Shown: piece by piece, positions 26,794-35,904 of the stretch
Position numbering within the stretch: position 1 is the stretch's first letter
How the letters are laid out: every line of letters starts with the position of its first letter
NCBI GenBank assembly: GCA_024233215.1
Contig: JACKPW010000003.1
Span: 124,001 to 188,000, forward strand
Direction: 5' to 3'
DNA length: 64,000 nucleotides
DNA from: Verrucomicrobiales bacterium
Lineage (GTDB): Bacteria; Verrucomicrobiota; Verrucomicrobiia; Limisphaerales; J093
Notes under the pieces: generated by a model
Seen by the model: the letters and a program-made list of their open reading frames with translations, nothing else
Database searches by the model: none
Told to the model about the DNA's origin: nothing
Made by a program: the position numbers and the translations under genes

Positions 26794-27305
26794 CGGGTCA
26801 AATTGGCAAGCAGGCGTAATTGGGACGGGGCCAGCAACCACTCGAGCACGGCGCAGGGACCGGTCTCGATTCCCGCCACCGAGAGGCAGCAGAGCCCGGC
26901 TTTCTTGAAACGGATGGGCAACGGAGATTCCGCCCCCAACAGGAGCGAGGTCAACTCCCCGAGATTCGGTTCATGGCCCACCAGCAAAAGGCTTTCGGGC
27001 TCCGGCTGCAGCGCCCGGATCTCGCGAACCAGGTCGGCCAGCGACGCCTCCTCCGCCAGCCGTTCGGTAAAGCGCAGTGAACCGGCGGCATCGAAGGCCC
27101 CGGCAACGATCTCTGCAGTCTGCCGTGCTCGCGTCAACGGGCTGGACAGGATCAGATCAAACGTCAGCCCCAACCGCTGCATGCCCTCCGCCACGAGCCG
27201 CGTCCGCTCGCGCCCCACGTTGGTCAGCGGACGCGAGGCGTCGTCCCCGGGCGCAAACGCCTCCCGCTCCACCGCCTTGCCGTGACGAAGCAGATACAGC
27301 CTCAT
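26790..27305 (-). CDS. sixA: SixA-like phosphohistidine phosphatase
   Basis: A 171-residue histidine-phosphatase-superfamily protein. MRLYLLRHGKA carries the RHG phosphate-accepting His; SSPLTRARQTAE and LLVGHEPNL supply the second Arg and His. Short SixA length without the phosphoglycerate mutase extension. In other bacteria SixA removes phosphate from histidine on phosphorelay or phosphotransferase proteins. The start is placed at the RHG-proximal Met although the frame is open far upstream. Coupled to the lipoprotein gene. Confidence 0.82.
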   Translation of the reverse strand: MRLYLLRHGKAVEREAFAPGDDASRPLTNVGRERTRLVAEGMQRLGLTFDLILSSPLTRARQTAEIVAGAFDAAGSLRFTERLAEEASLADLVREIRALQPEPESLLLVGHEPNLGELTSLLLGAESPLPIRFKKAGLCCLSVAGIETGPCAVLEWLLAPSQLRLLANLTR

Positions 27306-27535
27306 GCCCGGGAACATGCGCGTCCCGGGGGTCGCTGGCAAGCCGGGGCAAGGATCCGGAGCGGAGATCAGAAGACCCGGCTCAGCACGCCCCGGAGCAG
27401 CGGATTGGCATCCGCCGAAACCGGGGAAGCACCCCGCCGAGCTTCGGCGAACCCCAGTTCGCCGCCACGGGAGGGTCTCGCTTTCGCGAGCCATGCAAGG
27501 TAGATTCGCTGCCGACGAACCGACCCGGCACTGAC

Positions 27536-28420
27536 ATGAACATCCATCATCTGGAGCTTTTCTACTACGTGGCACGCCATGGCGGCGTGAGTGAGGCCGC
27601 CCGCAACATGCCCTACGGTATCCAGCAGCCTGCCATCAGCGCCCAGGTCATCCAGCTTGAGGAACATCTCGGCGTGACGTTGTTCCATCGTCGCCCCTTC
27701 GCGCTGACGCCCGCCGGCCAGGAGTTGTTCGAGTTCATCAAGCGCTTCTTCGGTGGCCTGGAGGGTCTGGAGGAACGGATTCGGGGGGATGCCCGGGAAC
27801 AGATCCGGATCGGCGCCTCCGAAGTGGTGCAGCGCGACCACCTGCCCGACATTCTCCTGCGGGTCCAGGCCCGGTATCCCGAGCTGCGGCTGAACCTCCG
27901 CGAGGGCTACCGGCCCCAGCTCGAAGCCTGGTTGCAGGCCCAGGAAATCGACCTGGCGGTCACCATCCTGGAAAGCAAACCCCCGACAGGCATCAAGACC
28001 GAGGAACTCATCAAGCTGCATCTGGCCCTGATCGTGCCGGAGAAGCACCCGGTCAAGACGGGCGCCGACCTGTGGAAACAGGACCGCATCGGGGAGGCCT
28101 TGATCGCGTTGCCCGCCCAGGAAGGCATCTGCCGGCATTTCCAGCAACAGCTCACCCGCGCGGGGGTGGACTGGTTTACCAGTCTCGAAGTCAGCTCCCT
28201 GCGCCTCGCGGAAACCTATGTCGCCAGCGGCTTCGGCATCGGCCTGGGCCTCGACGTTCCGGGCATGCAGCGGCCGGCCGGCGTCCGGGCAGTCCCGTTG
28301 ACCGAGTTCCCCCCCATCAGCGTGGGGGTGATGTGGATTGGCAAACGCACTCCCATCATGGATGCCGTCGTGACCGCCTGCCACCAACGGGCCGTCGAGC
28401 TGGGCGGAGACCAGGCGTAG
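27536..28420 (+). CDS. LysR-family transcriptional regulator
   Basis: A 294-residue regulator with an N-terminal winged helix-turn-helix (about 1-62; GGVSEAARNMPYGIQQPAIS, then QLEEHLGVTLFHRRPF) and a C-terminal periplasmic-binding-like effector domain (about 90-290). The Ala-Ala-Arg/Gln-Gln-Pro-Ala-Ile-Ser recognition helix is typical, though MPYGIQQPAIS is longer than the usual spacing. It is divergent from sixA (230-base gap) and upstream of the RHS gene; the target is unknown and could be either neighbour. Confidence 0.85.
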   Translation: MNIHHLELFYYVARHGGVSEAARNMPYGIQQPAISAQVIQLEEHLGVTLFHRRPFALTPAGQELFEFIKRFFGGLEGLEERIRGDAREQIRIGASEVVQRDHLPDILLRVQARYPELRLNLREGYRPQLEAWLQAQEIDLAVTILESKPPTGIKTEELIKLHLALIVPEKHPVKTGADLWKQDRIGEALIALPAQEGICRHFQQQLTRAGVDWFTSLEVSSLRLAETYVASGFGIGLGLDVPGMQRPAGVRAVPLTEFPPISVGVMWIGKRTPIMDAVVTACHQRAVELGGDQA

Positions 28421-28607
28421 ACGGGCTGCCGGGATGCTCCCGAAGGCACGGGCACAATCAGTCGGACTGCATGTGCAAGCCTGATTCTGTTAGCAGACTT
28501 GACTTTCTTCCGTGAATCAGGGGACGTTCCCCGCCAGCATCCCGGCCGTTGGTGTACCAGGATGCTCCAGCGATGAACACGGATTAGGAACCCTTGGAGT
28601 CATCCCT

Positions 28608-31600
28608 ATGAAGACGCCCGATTTCCACGCCTTCGCCCGGAACCGATCCCTCCCGTTGTGGTTGCTGGGACTGGTGCTCACCTCCTTCCCGGCATGGACC
28701 GAAGACCTCGACGTGACCGCGAACATGTCCCTGCCTCCGGGGGATTACGAATACGATGCGCTGATGGTGCGAACGGGCGCCACGCTTACCCTGCAGGGAG
28801 ATCCCGCAACGGGCACGGGCGTGACCCTCCGGGTCACGGGGATGGTGGTGGAAACCGGTGCCACGGTGACCGCCACCGCGCAGGGCTACGGCGCCCAAGC
28901 TGGTCCGGGGGCGGCCACCAACGACCGGGCGGGCGGCAGTCACGGAGGGCGGGGCGGCGGCACCAACCCCGCCGAAACCTATGGCTCTGCCGTGGCTCCG
29001 ACTGACCTCGGCAGCGGGGGCTGGAGCGCCGGCGGCGGGGGCAGCATCAAGCTGGAGGTGGCGGACCTGCTGCAGATCGACGGCACCCTCAGTGCCAATG
29101 GCGAATTCGGCGGCGGCGCCGGCGGCAGCATCTTCATCGAGACCGGCCGGATTGCCGGCGGTGGACTGCTCCAGGCCAACGGGGGACGCGGCCAGTGCGG
29201 CAGTTGCTCCGCCTCCATCCCCGGCGGCGGCGGCGGTCGCATCGCCATCCACCATGCCGGCAGCACGTTCACCGGCGTGGCGGAGGCCAGGGAGGGCCGC
29301 GACAATCACAATGCCCCTTCAGGTGAGGACGGCACGGTGGGTTGGTTTGATTTGAGTGACCCGGTGAAGGTGGCGTTCACCGCCGGCCATGCGTGGCGGT
29401 TCCAGGCCAATGATGCCACCGAGGGCGAAATTGTCCTTGAGTCCATCCGCATGGTGGACACCAAAGCCACCGTCGAGGACGGCGTGACGGTGGTGCTCAC
29501 CCGGGCCGCGTGGGTGATGGAGCGAACGGATGAGACCCAAACCTGCACCCTCTCCCCCTACGGTGCCAGCGGAACCCTCCGTCTTGCCGCCAACACCTTG
29601 AGGATCGGCGACGGCTGCGTCCTCGCCACAGACGGAAACGGCTACGAAGTGCAAAGCGGCCCCGGCGCGGCGACGAACGACCGGGCCGGTGGCAGTCACG
29701 GGGGCCGGGGCGGCGGGACCCGTCCCGCTCCCGCCCATGGTTCCGCCTTTGCCCCCACCGACCTGGGAAGCGGAGGCTGGGATGGCGCCGGCGGCGGTCG
29801 CATCCGGATCGAGGTGGTGGACCTCCTCCAACTCGACGGCACCCTCAGCGCGAACGGCGAATTGGGCGGCGGCGCCGGTGGCAGCATCTTCATCGAGACC
29901 GGGCAGATCGCCGGAGGCGGGCTCCTCCAGGCCAACGGGGGACGTGGCCAATGCGGCGCCTGCACGGCCTCCATTCCCGGCGGCGGCGGCGGTCGCATCG
30001 CCATCCACCATGCCGGCAGCACGTTCACCGGCGTGGCGGAGGCCAGGGATGGCCGCGACAATCACAATGCCGCTTCCGGCGAGGACGGCACGGTGGGTTG
30101 GTTCGACTTGAGCGACCCGCAGAAGGTGGCGTTCACGGCCGGCCACGCCTGGCGGTTCCAGGCCAACGATGCCCTCGATGGGCAGATTGCCTTGGACACC
30201 ATCCAACTGCTGAACACGGCCGCCACCGTGGAAGATGGCGTGGCGCTGGTGCGCGCCGTGGGGGACTTCACGATGGAACGGAGGGACGAGACCGCCACCT
30301 GCACGTTGAGTCCCTACGGCGACACCGGAACGCTGCGACTGGCCGCGGGCTCCCTGACCGTGGGGGAGGGCTGTGTCATCACGGCGGACGGCAAGGGCTT
30401 TGGCTCCGGCATGGGTCCGGGCGCCGGCGCCTCGGGAGCCGGCTCGGGCCATGGCGGGCAGGGTGGCGGTTACTTCGGCCCCGGCGGCCCCACCTATGGC
30501 TCGGAACGCCTTCCCATCGAATGGGGCAGCACCAGCGAAAACGGCGGCGGCCAGGGCGGTGGCGCGGTGGACCTGAACATCACCGGGACAATGCTCGTGG
30601 ATGGCACCATCTCCGCCAACGCCACTTCCGCCACCGGCAGCGGCAGCTCCGGCGGCAGCGTCCTGATCCGCACCCGGCACCTGGCCGGCAGCGGACTCAT
30701 CCAGGCCAACGGGGCGCGATCCCGCTGCTCCGGATGCAGCACCGCCTTGGGCGGCGGCGGCGGCGGACGCATCGCCATCCTCCACGTCGACCATGCGTTT
30801 GCCGGAACCGTGGAAGCCCTTGGCGGGGTCAACAACTTCGGCACCCCTTCCGGGAAGAACGGCACCGTCTTCTGGGCCCGGGAACAGGCCATCACCTTGG
30901 GCACCCCGATCCGGATCGAGGCGCAACCCCTCGTCCATTACGGCTTCCGGCTCGACTGGCCGGGAGGCGATCCGGAGGTCGTGCGCGTGCGGCTCGTCGT
31001 GCAATCCGCCACGGGCGACTGGACCCTCCGGGGCGCCCAGGGCGAACCGGCCTCCCAGCAGAATGCAAACTGGACGGGAATCCCCGTGGCCACCGGTGCC
31101 GACGCGGTTTTCGAAATGCTCCTCCCGCTGGACCACGCGGGCGCCTGGTACCTCGACGTCTTCAATGCCTCCTTCGACCCGCCATCGGCAGGCGACGGAT
31201 TCACCCTGGAAGTGGAACCGGTCGAACGCTACGTGGTGCCCGCCTTCCTCGGTCGCGGCGGCAACCAGGGCAGCACCTCGTTCGCCATCGCGGGCGCCGG
31301 GTTTGAACCGGGGATGCAGGTGGCATTCCGCACCGCTGTCGGGCAACCGCTGCGATCCTTCCCGGTATCGGAAATCGACCCCGTCAGCCTCAGCCTCACC
31401 GCCGACCTGCGAAACCTGGCCCCCGAACTGGTGGACGTCGCCATCATCTGGCCGGATCAGGAGGAGTTCGTCCTTTCCGCCGCCTTCGAAATCACCGGGA
31501 ACCCGCCCGGCAAACTACGGATCACCACCGATCTTCCCTCGTCCGTCCGAGCCCTGCGCCAATACACCCTCTGGGTGACCTGCGCGAACATCGGCGCCAG

Positions 31601-34600
31601 TGACCTCCCGGCACCCCTGCTCCGGATCGCAAACGACGACAACATCGCCATGCGCATGTCCACCGCCGATCCCTTCGTGCGCGGCGAGATGTATGCCGTC
31701 GCCATCCGCGAGATCCCACCCTACGACGTCATCCCCCCGGGAACATCCGTCCGGTTTCGGGTCCAATTCATCCCCGAGGGCGGCAGTCATCATGAGACCG
31801 TGTTCCGCGTCGAGACCTTGACCACTGAGGGGCGGGAAATCGACTGGGAACAGACGAAACTGGCCTCGCATCCGGCCGGATTGTCCGACCCCGCCTGGGA
31901 CGCCATTTGGGCCAACTTCCGCGAGCGCATGGGGAACTCCACGGAGGACTTCGCCGCCCGCATGAGGGAGGATGCCGTGTATCTCGCCCAACGGCAGAAT
32001 GGCACCCCGCTGCTCGCCCGGCTCCTGGGCCTGGAACTGGCCGCCGCCGCCGATGCCACCGGAGCCATCGCCCCGCGGTGCGCCCGCGTCGACCTCACCG
32101 GCACCACCGACGCGCCGGAATTGGCCTTCGTCCGCTACGCCACCGACGCGCTCTTCTCCCGTTACGAATCCGGGACCCTGGGCTTCGGCTGGACCCATAG
32201 CTACGATTACCGGCTTTACCGCGTCGGCACGGACCGCATCCGCCTTTCCCTGCCGGGCCGCTTCGCCCGCCGCTTCTACCTCTCTCCGCTCGGCACATGG
32301 CAACCATTTCGGGGTGACCATGGCCGACTGGAGGAGACCGCGGAGGGCTACGCCCTGCACGATGGACGACAGACGATGCGTTTCGATGTCGATGGCAACC
32401 TGACCGCCATCGAATCGCTCAACGGACGGCAACTGACCCTGCTTCGCGATGCCGGGCGATTGACCCAGGTGGTCCACTCCAACGGCGAAACCCTCACCCT
32501 GCACTACGACGGCGACCTGCTGGAAAGCGTCGAGGACAGCACGGGACGGCTGACCCGTTACGCTTACACCGCCGGTCACCTGACCACGGTAACGCTCCCC
32601 GACGACACCACCGAACATTACGAATACCAACCGGACGGCCCGGCGGAACACGCCCTCGCCGCGGTGACCTTCCCCGACGGCGCACGACGGGAGTTCGATC
32701 ATGACGACTGGGGACGGCTCAGCCGGCAGGCGTGGTCGGACGGGGATCAGGAAGTGCTCTTCCACCATCCGGAAACCGGGGCCGTCGCCCTGGAGGATGC
32801 CACCGGCCGCACCTTGCGCCTGGATTTCAACAGCGACACGCAACCGCTCCAACTGGTCGCGCCCGACGGCAACGCCTGGAGTTACCTCTATCGCGAGGAA
32901 GAACGCTGGCAAAGGCTGCGACTCCCATCCGGAGGCGGCAGCCTCACTCTGCACTACGATGAGGCCGGCAACCCGACGGAACTGATCGACCCACTCGGTC
33001 GCTCGATCCGCACCGCCTTTTCCCCGGTCTGGAGCCGACTCCAATGGATCGAGGATCCGTTGGGCCTGCGCACGAGGATGGTCTACGACGCGGCGGGCGA
33101 GCTGACCGCGATCATCCATCCCGACGGATCCCAGATGGAGTACGAACGTGACGCCGGGGGACACGCCACCCGGGTGACCCGCCGCGGCGGCCAGGTGGTG
33201 GACTACCTTCGCGACGCCTCCGGTCGCGTCCTCCAGGAAACCATTGTCGACCAGGCCACCAATGCCTTCGTCCGGGGCAGCAGCGGTCGGATCGAACAGT
33301 TGATCGAGGAGCGCGGAACCACCGCATTCGGCCGCGACGCGCGGGACCGGATCACCTCGGTGGCCTACCCCGACGGCGGTTCCCTCGAGTTCACCCGCGA
33401 TGCGGCGGGACGACGCCTGCAGGTGACCGACCACACCGGCTTCCAGGTTCGCTATGCCTACGATTCGAAAGGGCGCCTCGCCGCCGTGAACGACGCCGAC
33501 GATGTCGCCGTGGTCAACTACACCTACGATGCCGCCGGGCGCCTCGCCCAGGAAACCCGGCGCAACCAGACCGCCACGGCTTACACCTACGATGCCAACG
33601 GCCGGATGGCCGAAATCGTGCATCTCGGCCCGGACGGCCAGCCACAGGAACGCTTCACCTACATCTGCGATGCCAACGGCAAGTGCCGGTCGGTTACCGA
33701 CCTGGCGGGCAATGTCACCCGCTATACATACGATGCCGCCGGCCGACTGGTGCACGTGGAATACCCCGGAGGCGATTTCGAGCGTTTCACCTACGATGCG
33801 GCGGACAATCGCCTCGCCGTCAGCACGCCCGGCGGAAACACGGCTTATACCGCCAACAGCTTCCAACAATACGTCCAGGTCGGTGACCAGACCCTGACCC
33901 ACGATCCCGCCGGCAGCCTGGAGACCGACGGCACCCGAACGTTCACCTACGACGGCAAGGACCGCCTGTTGAGCGTCGCCACGACCGAAGGCGACAATCA
34001 GGATTACGCCTACGACAGCCTCGGCTCCCGCTGGCAGGCGTCCGTCAACGGGGAGATCACCCGCTTCCTCAACGATCCCTCCGGTATCGGGTGGGTCTTT
34101 GCGGAGATGGACGAACTCGGAGAGATCAGGTGCCATCAGGTGCTGGGACTGCGGCCCGTCGCCTGGGTGGATGCCTCCGGTGAATGGTATTTCTACGGCT
34201 TCGACCGCAGCGGCCACACCCGCCTGGTCACCGACAGCGCCGGTCAGGTGGTGAACCGCTACACCTACGGGGCCTTCGGCGGGGAGCGGGAGGTCGTGGA
34301 AGCGGTCGCGAACCCCTGCCGTTTCGGCGGAGCCTGGGGCGCCCGCACCGAGGCCAACGGACTCATCTTCCTGCGCCATCGCTACTACGATCCCGCGCTG
34401 GGCCGGTTCCTCAGCCCCGACCCCATCGGCCTCGCTGGCGGTCTGCACCCGTTCACCTACGCCGGCAATGACCCGGTCAATCGGACCGACCGCCAGGGCC
34501 TGGTCGAAGCCGAGGATGCCGTGGACCTGTTCTTCGACGACCCGGAGGACGTGCTCGAGGACTGGCTGATCCCCGACCCCATGGAAATCGTGGTCGATTA

Positions 34601-35750
34601 CACGGTGGATCGGGTGGTCGACCTCACCAAACTGCCGCCCCAGGATGTCCAGAGGCTTCAAGACATGAACACCATCGGGAACGTGGGACGCGAGGTCCTC
34701 GGCGAGGACTACCGCCTCTTCGACCAACAGACCCGCGAAAAGGCCGAAGAGGGGCTGAAGGACACGGTCAAGGACGTCATCAAGGGCATCTACGGCGTGC
34801 TCACCGGCGACACCCTGCTGGACGTGGTCAAGGACTCCGTGAAGGACAACCTCAAAGAGGGCCTGAAACCGGTGGAACCGGATCCGGCCCCCGTCCTCGA
34901 CCCGAGCATCTGGGAACTGGCCCACAAGCCCATCAGTGAACTCGTCGCCCCCGGCGATCCCAACGAAAAGGACGGCTGGGGTTCCCTCGGCCAGCGGGGG
35001 GTGGCCGTCGCCGGCGAGGAACTCCGCTACATCGTCTATTTCGAGAACGATCCGAAGATCGCCACCGCCCCGGCTCAGGAGGTCCGGATCACCGATGCCT
35101 TGAGTGCCGATCTGGACTGGGCCTCCTTCCGTCTCACGGAAATCGCCTGGGGCGACGTGTCCCTCACCCCTCCACCCGGCACCGCCGAATTCAGTCAACG
35201 CGTCACGGTCCCGGATCACCGGCCGGATTCAGACCTGAGTTGGTGGGTGGACGTGGCCGCTTCGGTGGATGCGCAAGGAGTGGCGCAATGGAGCTTCCAG
35301 ACCCTCGACCCCGCGACCGGTGACCTGCCGGAGGACGCCCTGGCGGGATTCCTGCCCGTCAACGATGATTCGGGGCGCGGCGAGGGACACGTCGCCTTCT
35401 CCATCCGGGTCCGTCCGGATGCCGCGCCGGGCACCGGTCTGAGCAATTACGCCACCATTCAGTTCGACGTGGAGAATCCCATCGAAACCGGCGCGGTCGT
35501 CTTCACCGTGGTCGCGCAGCAGTCGAGCCACATTCGCACCGCGGCCGTGACGGACGGACTGCTCATCCTGGAAGTGCAGGATTTGCTGCCGGGCATCGCG
35601 GTCACCGTCGAACAGACGCCGGACCTTGCCGTCTGGCAGGAACTGCAAACCACCGTCGCGGCGGAGGGAATCACCACAATCACCGTGCCGCTCAACACCC
35701 TGTCCCCACCCCGGTTCATCCGCGTCCGCCAACCCACCCTGGAACCCTGA
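28608..35750 (+). CDS. RHS/YD-repeat secreted protein with triplicated Gly-rich N-terminus
   Basis: 2380 residues; start MKTPDFHAFARNRSLPLW with GGAG 8 bases upstream and a signal peptide ending near FPAWTE. Order: three Gly-rich units (about 95-345, 346-600, 601-760), each with a CxxC (QCGSC, QCGAC, RCSGC) and a GGGGGRIAI strand; beta-sandwich region (760-1150); RHS/YD repeats (about 1180-1920; many [YF]xYDxxGR); the core-associated signature RYYDPALGRFLSPDPIGL (about 1923). The C-terminus (1965-2380) has an amphipathic helix region, then a DPNEKDG...APAQEVRITDAL domain and a W...FIRVR tail, not a recognised toxin. Likely a surface or extracellular shell protein. Confidence 0.88.
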   Translation: MKTPDFHAFARNRSLPLWLLGLVLTSFPAWTEDLDVTANMSLPPGDYEYDALMVRTGATLTLQGDPATGTGVTLRVTGMVVETGATVTATAQGYGAQAGPGAATNDRAGGSHGGRGGGTNPAETYGSAVAPTDLGSGGWSAGGGGSIKLEVADLLQIDGTLSANGEFGGGAGGSIFIETGRIAGGGLLQANGGRGQCGSCSASIPGGGGGRIAIHHAGSTFTGVAEAREGRDNHNAPSGEDGTVGWFDLSDPVKVAFTAGHAWRFQANDATEGEIVLESIRMVDTKATVEDGVTVVLTRAAWVMERTDETQTCTLSPYGASGTLRLAANTLRIGDGCVLATDGNGYEVQSGPGAATNDRAGGSHGGRGGGTRPAPAHGSAFAPTDLGSGGWDGAGGGRIRIEVVDLLQLDGTLSANGELGGGAGGSIFIETGQIAGGGLLQANGGRGQCGACTASIPGGGGGRIAIHHAGSTFTGVAEARDGRDNHNAASGEDGTVGWFDLSDPQKVAFTAGHAWRFQANDALDGQIALDTIQLLNTAATVEDGVALVRAVGDFTMERRDETATCTLSPYGDTGTLRLAAGSLTVGEGCVITADGKGFGSGMGPGAGASGAGSGHGGQGGGYFGPGGPTYGSERLPIEWGSTSENGGGQGGGAVDLNITGTMLVDGTISANATSATGSGSSGGSVLIRTRHLAGSGLIQANGARSRCSGCSTALGGGGGGRIAILHVDHAFAGTVEALGGVNNFGTPSGKNGTVFWAREQAITLGTPIRIEAQPLVHYGFRLDWPGGDPEVVRVRLVVQSATGDWTLRGAQGEPASQQNANWTGIPVATGADAVFEMLLPLDHAGAWYLDVFNASFDPPSAGDGFTLEVEPVERYVVPAFLGRGGNQGSTSFAIAGAGFEPGMQVAFRTAVGQPLRSFPVSEIDPVSLSLTADLRNLAPELVDVAIIWPDQEEFVLSAAFEITGNPPGKLRITTDLPSSVRALRQYTLWVTCANIGASDLPAPLLRIANDDNIAMRMSTADPFVRGEMYAVAIREIPPYDVIPPGTSVRFRVQFIPEGGSHHETVFRVETLTTEGREIDWEQTKLASHPAGLSDPAWDAIWANFRERMGNSTEDFAARMREDAVYLAQRQNGTPLLARLLGLELAAAADATGAIAPRCARVDLTGTTDAPELAFVRYATDALFSRYESGTLGFGWTHSYDYRLYRVGTDRIRLSLPGRFARRFYLSPLGTWQPFRGDHGRLEETAEGYALHDGRQTMRFDVDGNLTAIESLNGRQLTLLRDAGRLTQVVHSNGETLTLHYDGDLLESVEDSTGRLTRYAYTAGHLTTVTLPDDTTEHYEYQPDGPAEHALAAVTFPDGARREFDHDDWGRLSRQAWSDGDQEVLFHHPETGAVALEDATGRTLRLDFNSDTQPLQLVAPDGNAWSYLYREEERWQRLRLPSGGGSLTLHYDEAGNPTELIDPLGRSIRTAFSPVWSRLQWIEDPLGLRTRMVYDAAGELTAIIHPDGSQMEYERDAGGHATRVTRRGGQVVDYLRDASGRVLQETIVDQATNAFVRGSSGRIEQLIEERGTTAFGRDARDRITSVAYPDGGSLEFTRDAAGRRLQVTDHTGFQVRYAYDSKGRLAAVNDADDVAVVNYTYDAAGRLAQETRRNQTATAYTYDANGRMAEIVHLGPDGQPQERFTYICDANGKCRSVTDLAGNVTRYTYDAAGRLVHVEYPGGDFERFTYDAADNRLAVSTPGGNTAYTANSFQQYVQVGDQTLTHDPAGSLETDGTRTFTYDGKDRLLSVATTEGDNQDYAYDSLGSRWQASVNGEITRFLNDPSGIGWVFAEMDELGEIRCHQVLGLRPVAWVDASGEWYFYGFDRSGHTRLVTDSAGQVVNRYTYGAFGGEREVVEAVANPCRFGGAWGARTEANGLIFLRHRYYDPALGRFLSPDPIGLAGGLHPFTYAGNDPVNRTDRQGLVEAEDAVDLFFDDPEDVLEDWLIPDPMEIVVDYTVDRVVDLTKLPPQDVQRLQDMNTIGNVGREVLGEDYRLFDQQTREKAEEGLKDTVKDVIKGIYGVLTGDTLLDVVKDSVKDNLKEGLKPVEPDPAPVLDPSIWELAHKPISELVAPGDPNEKDGWGSLGQRGVAVAGEELRYIVYFENDPKIATAPAQEVRITDALSADLDWASFRLTEIAWGDVSLTPPPGTAEFSQRVTVPDHRPDSDLSWWVDVAASVDAQGVAQWSFQTLDPATGDLPEDALAGFLPVNDDSGRGEGHVAFSIRVRPDAAPGTGLSNYATIQFDVENPIETGAVVFTVVAQQSSHIRTAAVTDGLLILEVQDLLPGIAVTVEQTPDLAVWQELQTTVAAEGITTITVPLNTLSPPRFIRVRQPTLEP
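29221..30047 (+). repeat. Internal direct duplication, 756-bp period, in the RHS gene
   Basis: The 73 bases from 29221 recur identically from 29977, and similarity extends on both sides at a constant 756-base (252-codon) offset. A third, more diverged unit follows at 30411-30890. The near identity of synonymous positions in the first two units suggests recent duplication or gene conversion. Confidence 0.8.
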
Positions 35751-35841
35751 TCTGCCAGACAACCCGGATTGAGCGCATGGCGGCCGTGCTCAGCCGGCGG
35801 TGAGCCGATCCGTGAACACACCCTCCCGCGCCGTGGCCAAA

Positions 35842-35867
35842 GCGGTGAAGGCTGCGCTTTTCACCGC
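35842..35867. terminator. Hairpin between convergent RHS gene and trpE
   Basis: An 8-bp stem GCGGTGAA / TTCACCGC with a 10-base loop in the 154-base gap between two convergent stops. No long T-run follows on either side, so bidirectional termination is only a possibility. Confidence 0.3.
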
Positions 35868-35904
35868 ACTCCACGACCTGGCGGAGAGCGGGCGTCCCTG
35901 AACC

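Noticed and set aside
31515..35219. 1234-codon minus-strand ORF opposite the RHS gene
   Set aside because: Shadow of the YD-repeat frame; Gly/Val/Asp-rich, no start signal or recognised domain.
34500..35750. RHS C-terminus as a polymorphic toxin with following immunity gene
   Set aside because: No catalytic signature of known toxins is visible and the next gene is trpE on the opposite strand.
35814..35901. Short GTG-started ORF of about 29 codons between the RHS gene and trpE
   Set aside because: No ribosome site, no homologue recognised, and it overlaps the intergenic hairpin.
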